Below the pieces are notes generated by a model that ran no database searches, was not told where the DNA came from, and saw only the letters and a list, made by a program, of their open reading frames with translations. From assembly GCA_027459645.1 (NCBI GenBank), contig DAIDHQ010000006.1, forward strand, positions 1 to 64,000: DNA of 64,000 bases, read 5' to 3'. Source of the stretch: Vulcanimicrobiota bacterium (GTDB taxonomy: Bacteria > Vulcanimicrobiota > Vulcanimicrobiia > Vulcanimicrobiales > Vulcanimicrobiaceae). This document shows positions 46,397-57,575 of this stretch, one piece after another (within the stretch, counting starts at the first letter, position 1; every line of letters begins with the position of its first letter). The position numbers were made by a program, and so were the translations under genes.

Positions 46397-47143
46397 CTAC
46401 GACTTAAGTCGCTCTTTAATGGTGATATCGCCTTTCTGGGTCAACATAAAGACGAGGGGAGCATGCGCTACGCTGGCTTCGGGATTGGTGACCTTGCCTT
46501 GCCCGGTGGTCACGTCGTAGCGCGCTCGGAACCCCGGTGGAACGTCGAGTGTCAGGTTGCCTTGCGACGACTCCATCCTCACTAAATTGCCCCGCCAGCC
46601 GGGCGCCAGCGTCGCGCTCGCGTTGCCCCGCCCGCAGGTGAGCTCGACCATGCCGCGCGCATCGGCAACGGTGACGTCGCCGATCTCCGAATATGCGGTG
46701 AGCGGAGCGTCGCTCGCATCGACGGCGATCGCGCCGTTCGATGCGTAGAGCTGCATCGGCGCCGTCACGCGATCGACGTGAATCGCGCCCCCGAATGCAC
46801 GCAGGTCGAGTTTGACGTTGCGCGGCGCCGTTATATCGACGGCGATGCCGCTGGCACCAATAGGAATGACGCTCTGATTCGGCCCGGAGATCGTGATGTG
46901 GATGCGGCCGCGTTCGCGCACGGTATCCACGCGCAGCGGCGGCGTCGACGGACCATAGTTGTCCACGTGCACGTGTACGCTGTTTCCGGTGCCCGGTACC
47001 ACGTGCACGGCGCCGTTCACGTCGATCCGCACGTTGCTTTGCCCGTCGAGCGGGATCGCACGATCGAGCGTCGTGGCACCGCGCGAAATCGCCGGAAGAA
47101 CCAGCAGCGCGAACGCTGCGCAGAGCCACACAACGCGCTTCAT
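46397..47143 (-). CDS. DUF4097-type secreted beta-repeat protein
   Basis: A 248-residue exported protein with signal peptide VVWLCAAFALLVLPAISRGA. The mature protein is a string of beta-solenoid turns: GIAVDITAPRNVKLDLRAFG, GAIHVDRVTAPMQLYASNGA, IAVDASDAPLTAYSEIGDV, VRMESSQGNLTLDVPPGF, the pattern of DUF4097 putative adhesins. ATG 47143 was chosen because it opens the signal peptide. It is divergent from the peptide-binding protein gene with 166 bp between. Confidence 0.85.
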   Translation of the reverse strand: MKRVVWLCAAFALLVLPAISRGATTLDRAIPLDGQSNVRIDVNGAVHVVPGTGNSVHVHVDNYGPSTPPLRVDTVRERGRIHITISGPNQSVIPIGASGIAVDITAPRNVKLDLRAFGGAIHVDRVTAPMQLYASNGAIAVDASDAPLTAYSEIGDVTVADARGMVELTCGRGNASATLAPGWRGNLVRMESSQGNLTLDVPPGFRARYDVTTGQGKVTNPEASVAHAPLVFMLTQKGDITIKERLKS

Positions 47144-47309
47144 AGGTGCGTGAGTTCGACGGCAGTCCGCAGGTCCTCCACGAAAAGCGCAAATTGGCGG
47201 CGGCGGCCGACGAGCCGTCCTCGAGTTCCTCCGAATCTCGGGGCCGAGGCGGTCCATGAAAAGCCCTTCCCCCAGGGCAGCCGAGCGATCCTCGCTAACT
47301 GCTTGCATC

Positions 47310-48932
47310 ATGACGATTCGCCGTTTGACCGCAATCCTGGCACTGGCCGTACTTGCCTCTTGTACAAAAGCCGGTACGCGCACGTTCTCCAACGATTCGC
47401 TGACGATCTCCATCCCGATCGCTCCTACGACGCTGAACCCCATTCTCGCGAACACGACGATGGAAGCGTTTTTCGGCGACCTCATGTTTCCGAAGCTGAT
47501 CGGCGTGAATCCGCAGCACCAGCACATCCCCTGGCTCGCAACGGAAGTTCCATCGGTGCAGAACGGCGGCATCAGCGCCGACGGCAAGACGATCACCTAT
47601 CACCTGCGCACGAATGCGAAATGGTCCGACGGCGTGCAGGTAACGAGCGAAGACGTCAAATTCAGTTACGAAGCGATGATGAATTCGAAGAATAACGTGA
47701 CCTCGCGCCACGGCTTCGACATGGTCGCGTCGATCGACACGCCCGACGCGCATACGGTCGTCGTGCACCTCAAGAAGATCTTCCCGCCGTTCCTCGACGC
47801 GTTCTTCGGTGAAAGCGATTCGCCGGTCGCGATCCTGCCGGCGCACGTCCTTTCGAAATACCCGAATCTCAATCAGGTACCGTTCGATTCGGAACCGAGC
47901 GTCAGTTGCGGTCCCTATAAATTCGGTGAGTGGGTGCGCGGCGATCACATCACGCTCGTCGCAAATCCCGACTATTATTTGGGTGCGCCGAAGATCGCGA
48001 AGCTCGTCGTCAAACCGATCTCCGATACGAATACGGCCGTCGCGCAGATGCGCACGGGCGAAGTGCAGATGATTCTCGAGATAACCGGACCGCAGTCGCA
48101 CGAGATGCAAGGCGACAAGAACATCGCCCAAATCGCCGTCGATTCACCCGAATACGACGCGGTCATGCTCAACACGCAGCGCGCGCCGCTGAACGACCGG
48201 CAGGTACGCTTGGCGCTTTCCTACGCAACGGATCGCGCGCGGCTCGTCCGCGACGAACAATTCGGCCAGGCAACGGTGGGCGTCGGCGATCTCTCGCCGT
48301 TCTATTGGGCGTTCGATCCTGCGCTTCACGCACCGCCGTACGATCCCGCCAAAGCAAAACAGATCCTCGAAGCCGACGGCTGGAGCCCGGGCCCCGACGG
48401 CATCATGCGCAAGAACGGGAAGAAGCTGTCGTTGCTCTTCGTCTACGGACAAGGCAGCGATATCGCGCGCAACGTCGTCGTCGAAGTGCAGCAGATGTGG
48501 AAGAACGCCGGCGTCGAGCTGCAGGCCAAGACCTTCCCCTACGCGCAGCTGCTCGCGGGCGCGGGCGAAGGCGGCATCATCTACGGCGGCAAGTACGACG
48601 CCGCTCTGTACGCCTGGCAGTCAGGCGTCGATCCCGACGATTCCACGCAGTGGATGAGCAGCGCGATACCGCCGGCGGGCAACAATGCCGCGCGTTACGT
48701 GTCGGCCGCCATGGACGCCGCGCAGAAACAGGCGCTCTCGACCTACGATCAGACGAAGCGTAAGGCAGCCTACGCGAAGATCGAAAAGCTGCTCGTCGAC
48801 GACGTTCCCGCGGTCTTTATCTACTATCGAAAGGAGCGTTACGCCTACGCGCCTTCGCTGCAAAACTTCCACCCCAACGGTGTGGACGAGGCGTGGAACG
48901 CGCAGGATTGGACCTTCGCGTCGAGCCGGTAG
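47310..48932 (+). CDS. peptide/nickel-type ABC transporter substrate-binding lipoprotein
   Basis: A 540-residue SBP_bac_5 family protein. The lipobox signal (LTAILALAVLASC, Cys16) anchors it to a membrane. Typical segments are LTISIPIAPTTLNPILANTT, ITYHLRTNAKWSDGVQVTSED, the LALSYATDRARLV helix and KAKQILEADGWSPGPDGI. It would deliver oligopeptides or similar ligands to an ABC permease, but no permease or ATPase gene is adjacent, so it is an orphan. ATG 47310 gives the lipoprotein signal; ATG 47256 adds an unlikely leader. Confidence 0.93.
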   Translation: MTIRRLTAILALAVLASCTKAGTRTFSNDSLTISIPIAPTTLNPILANTTMEAFFGDLMFPKLIGVNPQHQHIPWLATEVPSVQNGGISADGKTITYHLRTNAKWSDGVQVTSEDVKFSYEAMMNSKNNVTSRHGFDMVASIDTPDAHTVVVHLKKIFPPFLDAFFGESDSPVAILPAHVLSKYPNLNQVPFDSEPSVSCGPYKFGEWVRGDHITLVANPDYYLGAPKIAKLVVKPISDTNTAVAQMRTGEVQMILEITGPQSHEMQGDKNIAQIAVDSPEYDAVMLNTQRAPLNDRQVRLALSYATDRARLVRDEQFGQATVGVGDLSPFYWAFDPALHAPPYDPAKAKQILEADGWSPGPDGIMRKNGKKLSLLFVYGQGSDIARNVVVEVQQMWKNAGVELQAKTFPYAQLLAGAGEGGIIYGGKYDAALYAWQSGVDPDDSTQWMSSAIPPAGNNAARYVSAAMDAAQKQALSTYDQTKRKAAYAKIEKLLVDDVPAVFIYYRKERYAYAPSLQNFHPNGVDEAWNAQDWTFASSR

Positions 48933-48976
48933 CCACTAACGGCAGGGCGCCTTCGGTGGGCGCGTAAGGACGCGGT

Positions 48977-51814
48977 GTGAGTACGACCGGTCGCGGTCCA
49001 AGCCGTCGCATCAGGGCGCTTGCCTATACGCTGGTCACGACCGTGATCGTGCTGGCGCTGGCGCTCGTGGAATGGGCCGTCGAAAAGGACATGTCGTATT
49101 CTCGGGCGACAGGTACCGCGCTCGAAATCGGCATCGTGCTCGTGGCCGCGCTGATCTTCCGGCCCATCGACCAATTCGTAGAAAAGCGCGTGGAGGCGAT
49201 CTTCTACGCGCGCAAACATCACGCGTTGACGTCGCTACAAAAACTTCGGCGGGAGTTCGCGTCGTTTAACGACGCGGGACAGATGCTACGCCGCGCGATC
49301 GAGGCGATCGATCACTATTTGGAAGCGCGCGCAACGGCGATCTACCTTCGCCGCGATCTCTTTCGCGCCGAGGCTTCGTCGTTCGACGTTCCGCTCGAAC
49401 ACGTCGACGTGGACGATCCCCTGGCGATTCGTTTTCACGCATCCGCAGCGCCGGCGCGTCCGCTGCAGCTACAATCGCGCGCTCATGGGAGTGATGCCTT
49501 CCCGCTCACCGCCGCCGGGGAATTGATCGGGTTCCTGACGGTCGACGCGCGCGCCGGAAGCTTCGATCGCGAAGAGTCGGATATGCTCGCCGGCCTCGCG
49601 CAAGATCTCGCGGTCGCGCTCGTCGGCATCGATTCCAGCTTGCGGCCCGCAAACCGCAGCATTCCGAACAATTTGCCTGCCGATCTTACGCCCATCGTCG
49701 GCCGCGAACGCGAACTGCGCGAGATTCAAGCAGCTCTCGCGACGTCGCGCTTGATGACGGTCACGGGTCCGGGCGGCGTCGGAAAGACGCGCGTCGCTTT
49801 GCGCTGCGCGCTCGAAACGATGGACGAACACGAACACGGCGCGTGGTTCGTCGATCTCTCGCCGATCTCGGATCCGAAGCTCGTCGCACCGTCGATCCTC
49901 GCCGCGTTCGATCTGAAGGTCGGAGAGAATCAATCCAGTCTCGCGCAGCTTCTCGATTTCCTGCGCAAGCGCAACGCGCTGCTGGTTCTCGACAATTGCG
50001 AACAGGTGGTCGCGGAGGTCGCAAACGTCATCGCGCAGGTTCTCGTGCACTCGCCGCACGTCAAAGTGCTTATTACCAGCCGGGAACTCTTGCGTCTGGA
50101 AAGCGAGCACGTTTACCGGCTGGGACCGCTCGATAAGAGCACGTCCGTCGCGCTCTTCGTGGAACGCGCGCTCGCCGTTGCGCCGCACTTCGATGCACGC
50201 GAGCACGGCCACGCCATCGAGGAGATCTGCGAGAAGCTCGATGGAATGCCGCTCGCAATCGAACTCGCTGCGGCGCGGGTGCGAGCACTTTCGGTCGACG
50301 ATATCCGGCAGCGCTTGAACGAGCGCTTCCGTCTTTTGACGAGCACGGCGCGCGATACGAGCGCGCGCCACCAAACGCTCGGCGCGACGATCGAATGGAG
50401 TTACGATCTCCTCACGCCCGAGGAGCAGTCGCTCTTCATTCGGCTCGGCGTGTTTCGCGGAAGCTTTTCGCTTGCCGCTGCCACGGCGGTTTGCGCACAA
50501 GGCGGCCTTTGCGATGAGTATCATATTCTCGACGTCCTCACTTCGCTTACCGACAAGTCGCTGCTCAACGTCACGATCGCCTTGACGAGCCGCTATCGAT
50601 TACTCGATACGATTCGCGAGTTCGCACAACGAAAATCGGTCGAGCAACACGCCGAAACGATCGCTCGCAACCAGCACGCTGCGTATTTTACGGCGCTTGC
50701 CGAGCAGGCGTATCACGAATTCGATACGCAGCAGCCCGAAGGATGGCTCGACCGGCTGGAACCCGAACTCGACAATTTCCGCGCGGCGCTGGAATGGACG
50801 TTGACCGGTCCCGGCGATCGCCAACGAGGCGCGCAGCTCGCCGCAAGCAGCAGTCCGGTGTTCTTGCGCATGCTGCTCTTGGGCGAGGGGTTGCAGTGGT
50901 GCGCGATCGCGCGCGCCGTCGACGGGATTGCGCCTGCGACGGCCGGGCGCCTCGACTATATGGCCTCGATGCTCTACAACAATTTGGGCGAGACCGCCAA
51001 AGGGCTCGAATCCGCCGAGCGCGCGCTAGCTTCGTATCGAAATTCGGCCGATCGCCGTGGACTCGTGCGAACGCTCTCGCAAGTCGCGCAGCGCTACGCG
51101 CAGATGGGCCGTTTCGATGACGCGCGGGGACCGGCGGAGGAAGCCATCGCGCTCGTACGCACCTTGAACGAACCGCGCGTGCTGGCGTCGGTGCTGCGGC
51201 GCTGTGCGTATGCGTTCCCCCTAGGCGACATCGAACGAAGCCGCGCACTGTTCGAAGAAGCGTATGCCACGGCGCAAGCATCGCACGAGGACGAGGAGGG
51301 CTGCCTCACGCTCGAGTGGTGGTCGATGCGCGAAAGCGAGGGCGGCAACTACGAGCGCGCGATGGTCCTTGCAAAGGAAGCGCTACCGTATGCCAGCCGC
51401 GACGGCTCGATGTATCTCGAATGCCGGATCGCAGAATGCGCGCTGGCACTCGGACGATTTGAGGACGCGTTACCCTATGCGCCGAAGGCGCTCGAACGCG
51501 CGGTGATCGCGCGGCACTCGCTGCTTATCGGGCTCTGCACCGCGTACTGCGCGCCGTTTCTCGCGTCGACCGATGGCGGCGAGGCGGCTCGCGTCTATGG
51601 CTTTGCCCGCCGCATGTTGCGTGAAGCAGACTTCACGGCCGACGCCGGGACGCTCGCCGCGTTCCATCACGTCAAGCAGCGCATACGTGAGGAACTTGGG
51701 GACGAATCCTATGCGACGAGGCTTTTAGAAGGGGAAACGCTCGCGCAGGACCGTGTCGTCGAGTCTATCGAGTCGGCGTTAGCAGTGCGAGGGGCTCGTC
51801 ATGCGGCGCGGTAA
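48977..51814 (+). CDS. membrane-anchored GAF-STAND NTPase with TPR repeats
   Basis: A 945-residue protein starting at GTG 48977 after taagga. Order: two TM helices (about 13-33 and 47-62), a short coiled region, a GAF-like domain (about 85-218), an NB-ARC/STAND ATPase (about 237-520) with Walker A TGPGGVGKTR (263-272), Walker B ALLVLDN (334-340) and a GMPLAIELAAAR motif (423-434), then helical TPR-like repeats (about 570-920). Related AfsR/LuxR-type STAND regulators carry a DNA-binding domain, but none is visible here. It may be a membrane-bound signalling hub or scaffold. No partner gene is adjacent in the same direction. Confidence 0.85.
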   Translation: MSTTGRGPSRRIRALAYTLVTTVIVLALALVEWAVEKDMSYSRATGTALEIGIVLVAALIFRPIDQFVEKRVEAIFYARKHHALTSLQKLRREFASFNDAGQMLRRAIEAIDHYLEARATAIYLRRDLFRAEASSFDVPLEHVDVDDPLAIRFHASAAPARPLQLQSRAHGSDAFPLTAAGELIGFLTVDARAGSFDREESDMLAGLAQDLAVALVGIDSSLRPANRSIPNNLPADLTPIVGRERELREIQAALATSRLMTVTGPGGVGKTRVALRCALETMDEHEHGAWFVDLSPISDPKLVAPSILAAFDLKVGENQSSLAQLLDFLRKRNALLVLDNCEQVVAEVANVIAQVLVHSPHVKVLITSRELLRLESEHVYRLGPLDKSTSVALFVERALAVAPHFDAREHGHAIEEICEKLDGMPLAIELAAARVRALSVDDIRQRLNERFRLLTSTARDTSARHQTLGATIEWSYDLLTPEEQSLFIRLGVFRGSFSLAAATAVCAQGGLCDEYHILDVLTSLTDKSLLNVTIALTSRYRLLDTIREFAQRKSVEQHAETIARNQHAAYFTALAEQAYHEFDTQQPEGWLDRLEPELDNFRAALEWTLTGPGDRQRGAQLAASSSPVFLRMLLLGEGLQWCAIARAVDGIAPATAGRLDYMASMLYNNLGETAKGLESAERALASYRNSADRRGLVRTLSQVAQRYAQMGRFDDARGPAEEAIALVRTLNEPRVLASVLRRCAYAFPLGDIERSRALFEEAYATAQASHEDEEGCLTLEWWSMRESEGGNYERAMVLAKEALPYASRDGSMYLECRIAECALALGRFEDALPYAPKALERAVIARHSLLIGLCTAYCAPFLASTDGGEAARVYGFARRMLREADFTADAGTLAAFHHVKQRIREELGDESYATRLLEGETLAQDRVVESIESALAVRGARHAAR

Positions 51815-52276
51815 TGCGCTCGGCGTCGCGACGCACGTTTGCGTTAGCGAAAACGTCCCGGTGTCGCCGGAGCATCCGCTGACCGCCGTATAGGAACCGC
51901 TGAGCACGTTCGTCGATGCATCAAAGCTGCCCGTAACGCTGAACGAACATTGCGTGATCGGCAGATCGGTAACCATGTTCCCCGTGATGCCGTTGGTCGC
52001 GTTTAACGCGACGGAGAGCTGATAGCTCGTCGTCGTTGCTCCGGCGGTAACGGCAATCGCGCCGCCGGCATTGCTGCCCGTTTGTGCGAGCGTCGCCGTC
52101 GCGTTGCCCTTCCCGGCTTGCGCGTCGGTCAGCGTTCCGGAGTAATCGCCGGAAATATTCTGCGGAGCGACCGTCGGCACGGGTGCGGGCGTCGAATTGT
52201 TCGTCGACGTGCACGCGGTTAAGCCCAGAGTTGCAACCAGCGCGGCAATAACGATTCCCCGAAACTGACGATCCAT
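51779..52276 (-). CDS. hypothetical lipoprotein
   Basis: A 165-residue protein with a lipobox signal (IVIAALVATLGLTAC, Cys22), a Thr/Pro-rich linker, and a beta-rich domain with ISGDYSGTLTDAQAGKGNAT and the CSFSVTGSFDASTNVLSGSY pattern, which recalls extracytoplasmic up-and-down barrel-like proteins found in soil bacteria. Function unknown. Its 3' end overlaps the STAND gene tail-to-tail by 36 nt. Confidence 0.75.
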   Translation of the reverse strand: MDRQFRGIVIAALVATLGLTACTSTNNSTPAPVPTVAPQNISGDYSGTLTDAQAGKGNATATLAQTGSNAGGAIAVTAGATTTSYQLSVALNATNGITGNMVTDLPITQCSFSVTGSFDASTNVLSGSYTAVSGCSGDTGTFSLTQTCVATPSALPRRMTSPSHC

Positions 52277-52357
52277 GTACTCCCTTTCGATGCGGTTTCG
52301 CCTGAATTAGCCTTGCGGGTTGCAGGTTACCTCTCTCGAGCGCGAAAGCGCCACAGC

Positions 52358-53518
52358 ATGAAACGCCGTCTAGCCCGCGCGTTCAACATCGAAGACCTGC
52401 GCAAGCTCGCCAAGCGCCGGCTGCCGCACGTCGTCTTCGACTATATCGACGGTGCGGCCGATGCCGAATGGACCGTCAAAGAGAACGCGCGCGCCTTCGA
52501 AGATTTGGTCTTTCGTCCGCGGTCGGCCGTGGCGAGCGCGCCGGTCAACCTTGCGACCTCCGTTCTGAGCACGGACATCAATCTGCCGATCATTCTGGCA
52601 CCGGTCGGAAGCAGCCGCATGTTCTATCCGCGCGGGGAGTGCGCCGCGTCGGAAGTCGCGGGCGAATTCGGCACCATCTACACGCTCTCCACGCTCTCGG
52701 GCTGCCGCATGGAAGACGTCAAGGCCGCGACGCGCGGACGCGCGTGGTACCAACTCTATTTGCTCGGCGGCCGTCAGGTTGCCGAACGCGCGATCGCACG
52801 CGCGAAGGCCGCCGGCTATGCGGCGCTCGTCGTCACGATCGACACCCCCGTCGCCGGATTGCGCGAGCGCGACTTGCGCGGCGGCGCGAGCGAACTGATC
52901 GGCGGAAATCTGCTGGCAATGCTGCCGCACGTCGGCCAAGTGCTCGCGAAGCCGGCGTGGCTCGCAGCGTTTCTGGGCGACGGCGGCATGATGAAATTTC
53001 CGAACGTGTTGCTCGACAGCGGCGAACCGATGCCGTACGCCGACATCGGGTCCGCACTCGCGGCATCGGCGGTGAGCTGGAGCGACTTCGCGTGGATCAA
53101 ATCGGCGTGGGGCGGCCCGATCGTTGCCAAAGGCGTGCATACGGCGGACGATGCGCGCAATGCGGTAGCGCACGGAGCGGACGCCGTCGTCGTTTCAAAT
53201 CATGGCGGCCGCCAACTCGACGGCGTTGCCGGCACGATCAGCGTCTTGCCGGAAGTCGTCGATGCCGTCGGCGACCGCGTCGAAGTGCTACTCGACGGCG
53301 GGATCCGTCGCGGTGCCGACGTCGTTAAAGCGCTCTGCTTGGGTGCGCGGGCGGTCTTGATCGGACGCGCCTACGCATACGGACTTGCGGCCGGCGGCAA
53401 AGACGGCGTGGAACGCGCGTTGCAGATCCTGCGCAACGACGTCGTTCGAACCATGAACTTGCTAGGCGTGCACGACGTGCGCGATCTCGATCGCGAACTC
53501 GTGCGGAAGATTCGCTAA
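52358..53518 (+). CDS. FMN-dependent alpha-hydroxy-acid oxidizing protein
   Basis: A 386-residue TIM-barrel flavoprotein of the lactate/glycolate/mandelate oxidase-dehydrogenase family. The start ARAFNIEDLRKLAKRRLP and VVFDYIDGAADAEWT are typical, and the catalytic signature SNHGGRQLDG carries the base histidine and FMN/substrate arginine. LLDGGIRRGADVVKAL and ARAVLIGRAYAYGLA bind FMN phosphate. ATG 52358 fits the family start; ATG 52313 adds a leader. The precise acid substrate (L-lactate, mandelate or another) cannot be read. Confidence 0.93.
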   Translation: MKRRLARAFNIEDLRKLAKRRLPHVVFDYIDGAADAEWTVKENARAFEDLVFRPRSAVASAPVNLATSVLSTDINLPIILAPVGSSRMFYPRGECAASEVAGEFGTIYTLSTLSGCRMEDVKAATRGRAWYQLYLLGGRQVAERAIARAKAAGYAALVVTIDTPVAGLRERDLRGGASELIGGNLLAMLPHVGQVLAKPAWLAAFLGDGGMMKFPNVLLDSGEPMPYADIGSALAASAVSWSDFAWIKSAWGGPIVAKGVHTADDARNAVAHGADAVVVSNHGGRQLDGVAGTISVLPEVVDAVGDRVEVLLDGGIRRGADVVKALCLGARAVLIGRAYAYGLAAGGKDGVERALQILRNDVVRTMNLLGVHDVRDLDRELVRKIR

Positions 53519-53662
53519 CCGTGCTCGCATTATCGAACGAATTGCTGCCGTTTTTGCAGCACGCGCCGACAATTTCCGGGGCGGTACGGCGAGGTCGCGG
53601 GTTTACAAGGTTTCGTAAGGCTACTGGAAGGCGACTAGCACAATGCTGCGGGGGACGAGCGT

Positions 53663-54064
53663 TCAGCCCGAAGCAGTGCAGCGCGAACAGCGGCCTTCGA
53701 ACGTCACACGCTGATCCTTGATCTCCACGCCGTGCTCACGAGCGAGCGCGTCGAGCGTGTTCGCGGGAATGACGAACGCTACGTCTTCAATCCTGCCACA
53801 GCTACTGCAGCGGAAGTGCGCGTGGTGTGGACCCGCAGGCTCGTATGCGGCCGCGTCGGCTCCGGGCACTTCGATTTCCGAAACGAACCCTAGCTCGCGC
53901 AATCGCTCCAACCCGCGATAGATTGTCGTTAGCCCGATACCGGGTTGACGTTCCCGCACTTTGGCGTAAATTTCCGAGGGCGTGAGATGACAACCCAATC
54001 CGCATTCGTCGACGACGTCGCGAATGAGTTGGTAGTTCTTCGGCAGCGGCGTCGACGGCATCAT
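53663..54064 (-). CDS. Fur-family transcriptional regulator (PerR-like)
   Basis: A 133-residue metal-dependent repressor. The winged-helix part reads HLTPSEIYAKVRER then LTTIYRGLERLRELGFV; the dimerisation part has HHAHFRCSSCGRIEDV and a C-terminal CSRC, giving the two CxxC pairs of the structural zinc site. ATG 54064 follows gggag with 7-nt spacing; an upstream in-frame extension to 54178 covers the operator region and is unlikely. It is divergent from katG, so by analogy with PerR it probably represses katG until peroxide oxidises it. Confidence 0.92.
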   Translation of the reverse strand: MMPSTPLPKNYQLIRDVVDECGLGCHLTPSEIYAKVRERQPGIGLTTIYRGLERLRELGFVSEIEVPGADAAAYEPAGPHHAHFRCSSCGRIEDVAFVIPANTLDALAREHGVEIKDQRVTFEGRCSRCTASG

Positions 54065-54123
54065 GACGGCTCTCCCAGCTTTCGCCCGCACGTATTGACG
54101 GCGGCTGCCCTCGGCAGTATCGT

Positions 54124-54149
54124 AATGGAAATGAAATCCATTTTCACTT
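54124..54149. promoter_or_regulatory. Fur/PerR-like operator in the regulator-katG intergenic region
   Basis: The sequence at 54125-54143 has inverted arms aatgga/tccatt, and the overlapping 15-mer tgaaatccattttca (54132-54146) is a near palindrome of the AT-rich type bound by Fur proteins. It sits about 60 bp before the regulator start and about 105 bp before katG. Binding is inferred. Confidence 0.5.
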
Positions 54150-54248
54150 AGGCGATTCTTCGGGAGCGCTGACGGCACCTTCCCCGCTCGATCAGTGTCC
54201 CAGTTTTTACCGGCTCATAACAACGCACCATCTCGCCATTGGGAGTAG

Positions 54249-56471
<2,223 letters not shown>

Positions 56472-56524
56472 CAAAAGCGCAGCGGGTTCACGCCGCCGTC
56501 ATCGAGCGCGGGTAACATCGGTAG

Positions 56525-56980
56525 ATGCCGAATCTCGCGATCGCCTTCGCCGCTCAATGGCTGCTGCTCGTTCCCGTCGCGTTCGTGGCAATCGTCATAA
56601 TATCGCGTCGCCGCTGGAAGCGCGACGCGATCGAGGCGATTGCCGCGAGCATCGGCACGATTGCGCTCGTAAAACTCGCGGCCGCGTTCGTTCACGAAGC
56701 GCGGCCGTTCGTCGTCGAGCACGTGGCGCCGCTCGTCGCGCACCCGCCGGACAATGCGTTTCCGTCCGATCATTTGGCGGCGTGCGGTCTCGCCTTCGCC
56801 TATCTCTTGCCGCGATCGAAAGCTCTGGCTTTTGCGACGCTGGTTATCGCCGCCGCCATCGGCTATGCGCGCGTCGCTGCGAACTTGCACTGGCCGCTCG
56901 ACGTTGCTGCCGGGTTCGTGCTCGGAGCGTTCGGCGCATACGGGGCACAAGAGATTTTGGCGGTGGCCACGAATCGGTAG
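56525..56980 (+). CDS. PAP2-family phosphatase (undecaprenyl-diphosphatase-like)
   Basis: A 151-residue membrane protein with four or five TM segments. The acid-phosphatase motifs are complete: K(x6)RP-type KLAAAFVHEARPF, the FPSDH motif in NAFPSDHLAA, and the final GYARVAANLHWPLDV (S/A)Rx5HxxxD. It resembles BcrC/PgpB enzymes that recycle undecaprenyl pyrophosphate or dephosphorylate lipids. It is followed on the same strand by another membrane protein gene after 7 bp. Confidence 0.9.
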   Translation: MPNLAIAFAAQWLLLVPVAFVAIVIISRRRWKRDAIEAIAASIGTIALVKLAAAFVHEARPFVVEHVAPLVAHPPDNAFPSDHLAACGLAFAYLLPRSKALAFATLVIAAAIGYARVAANLHWPLDVAAGFVLGAFGAYGAQEILAVATNR

Positions 56981-56987
56981 CGGCTTG

Positions 56988-57542
56988 ATGAGACGTCCCC
57001 TTCCGTTATGGTTGGCTGTCGTCGTGCCCTCGATGATCGCAGGGCACGCGCTCGCCTATGCCCTCGGGGGACGGCCGATGAGCGACGAACATCATGCCTG
57101 GGTCGGACCGCTGCTCGAAGGCTCGCTCGCCTTGACACTCGCGCTTGCAACGTGGCTTTTGGGCGGCGTATTCTTGCGCGCACGCCTCTTTTCGGGGCAG
57201 ATCGCCGAACGTCATGTTCTTGCGCTTTGGCCCCGCCTCGCGCTCCTTCAACTGGTCATCTTCTGCGCGATCGAACGCGCGGAAGGCGCGCCGTTCACGT
57301 TAACGGGCTGCGCCGTGCAGGTCGTCGTCGCACTCCTCGGCGCCTATATCGTGTCGCTCTTCAGCGACGTACTCGATGCGTGCGCGCACAGCGCCGCCGA
57401 GGCCGCGCACTATCTCGAACGTCTCGCGTCCCCGTCGTCGATCTTCGTGCGGCGGCAGCCGTTCGAAGCGACGTTCGCACGCGTCGCTCCTTGGGCCAGC
57501 GCGCGTTTCGGACGCGCTCCTCCGCGCCCGGCGTTTCTTTAA
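56988..57542 (+). CDS. hypothetical four-TM membrane protein
   Basis: A 184-residue protein with four predicted TM helices (LWLAVVVPSMIAGHALAYAL, LEGSLALTLALATWLLGGVF, ALLQLVIFCAIE, GCAVQVVVALLGAYIVSLF) and a basic cytosolic tail. No family recognised. It lies between the PAP2 phosphatase and cytochrome genes in the same direction. The composition near the C-terminus is Arg/Pro-rich. Confidence 0.7.
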   Translation: MRRPLPLWLAVVVPSMIAGHALAYALGGRPMSDEHHAWVGPLLEGSLALTLALATWLLGGVFLRARLFSGQIAERHVLALWPRLALLQLVIFCAIERAEGAPFTLTGCAVQVVVALLGAYIVSLFSDVLDACAHSAAEAAHYLERLASPSSIFVRRQPFEATFARVAPWASARFGRAPPRPAFL

Positions 57543-57575
57543 CCCTAAAGTAACGTCGCCCCGGAGGTACATCCA

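Noticed and set aside
53540-53562. Hairpin tgctgc-cgttttt-gcagca considered as a terminator for the oxidase gene
   Set aside because: Only a 6-bp stem with the T-run in the loop and none after the stem.
53521-53721. 66-codon GTG-started ORF after the alpha-hydroxyacid oxidase gene
   Set aside because: Runs into the antisense of the Fur-family gene end and has a shadow-like composition with no family.
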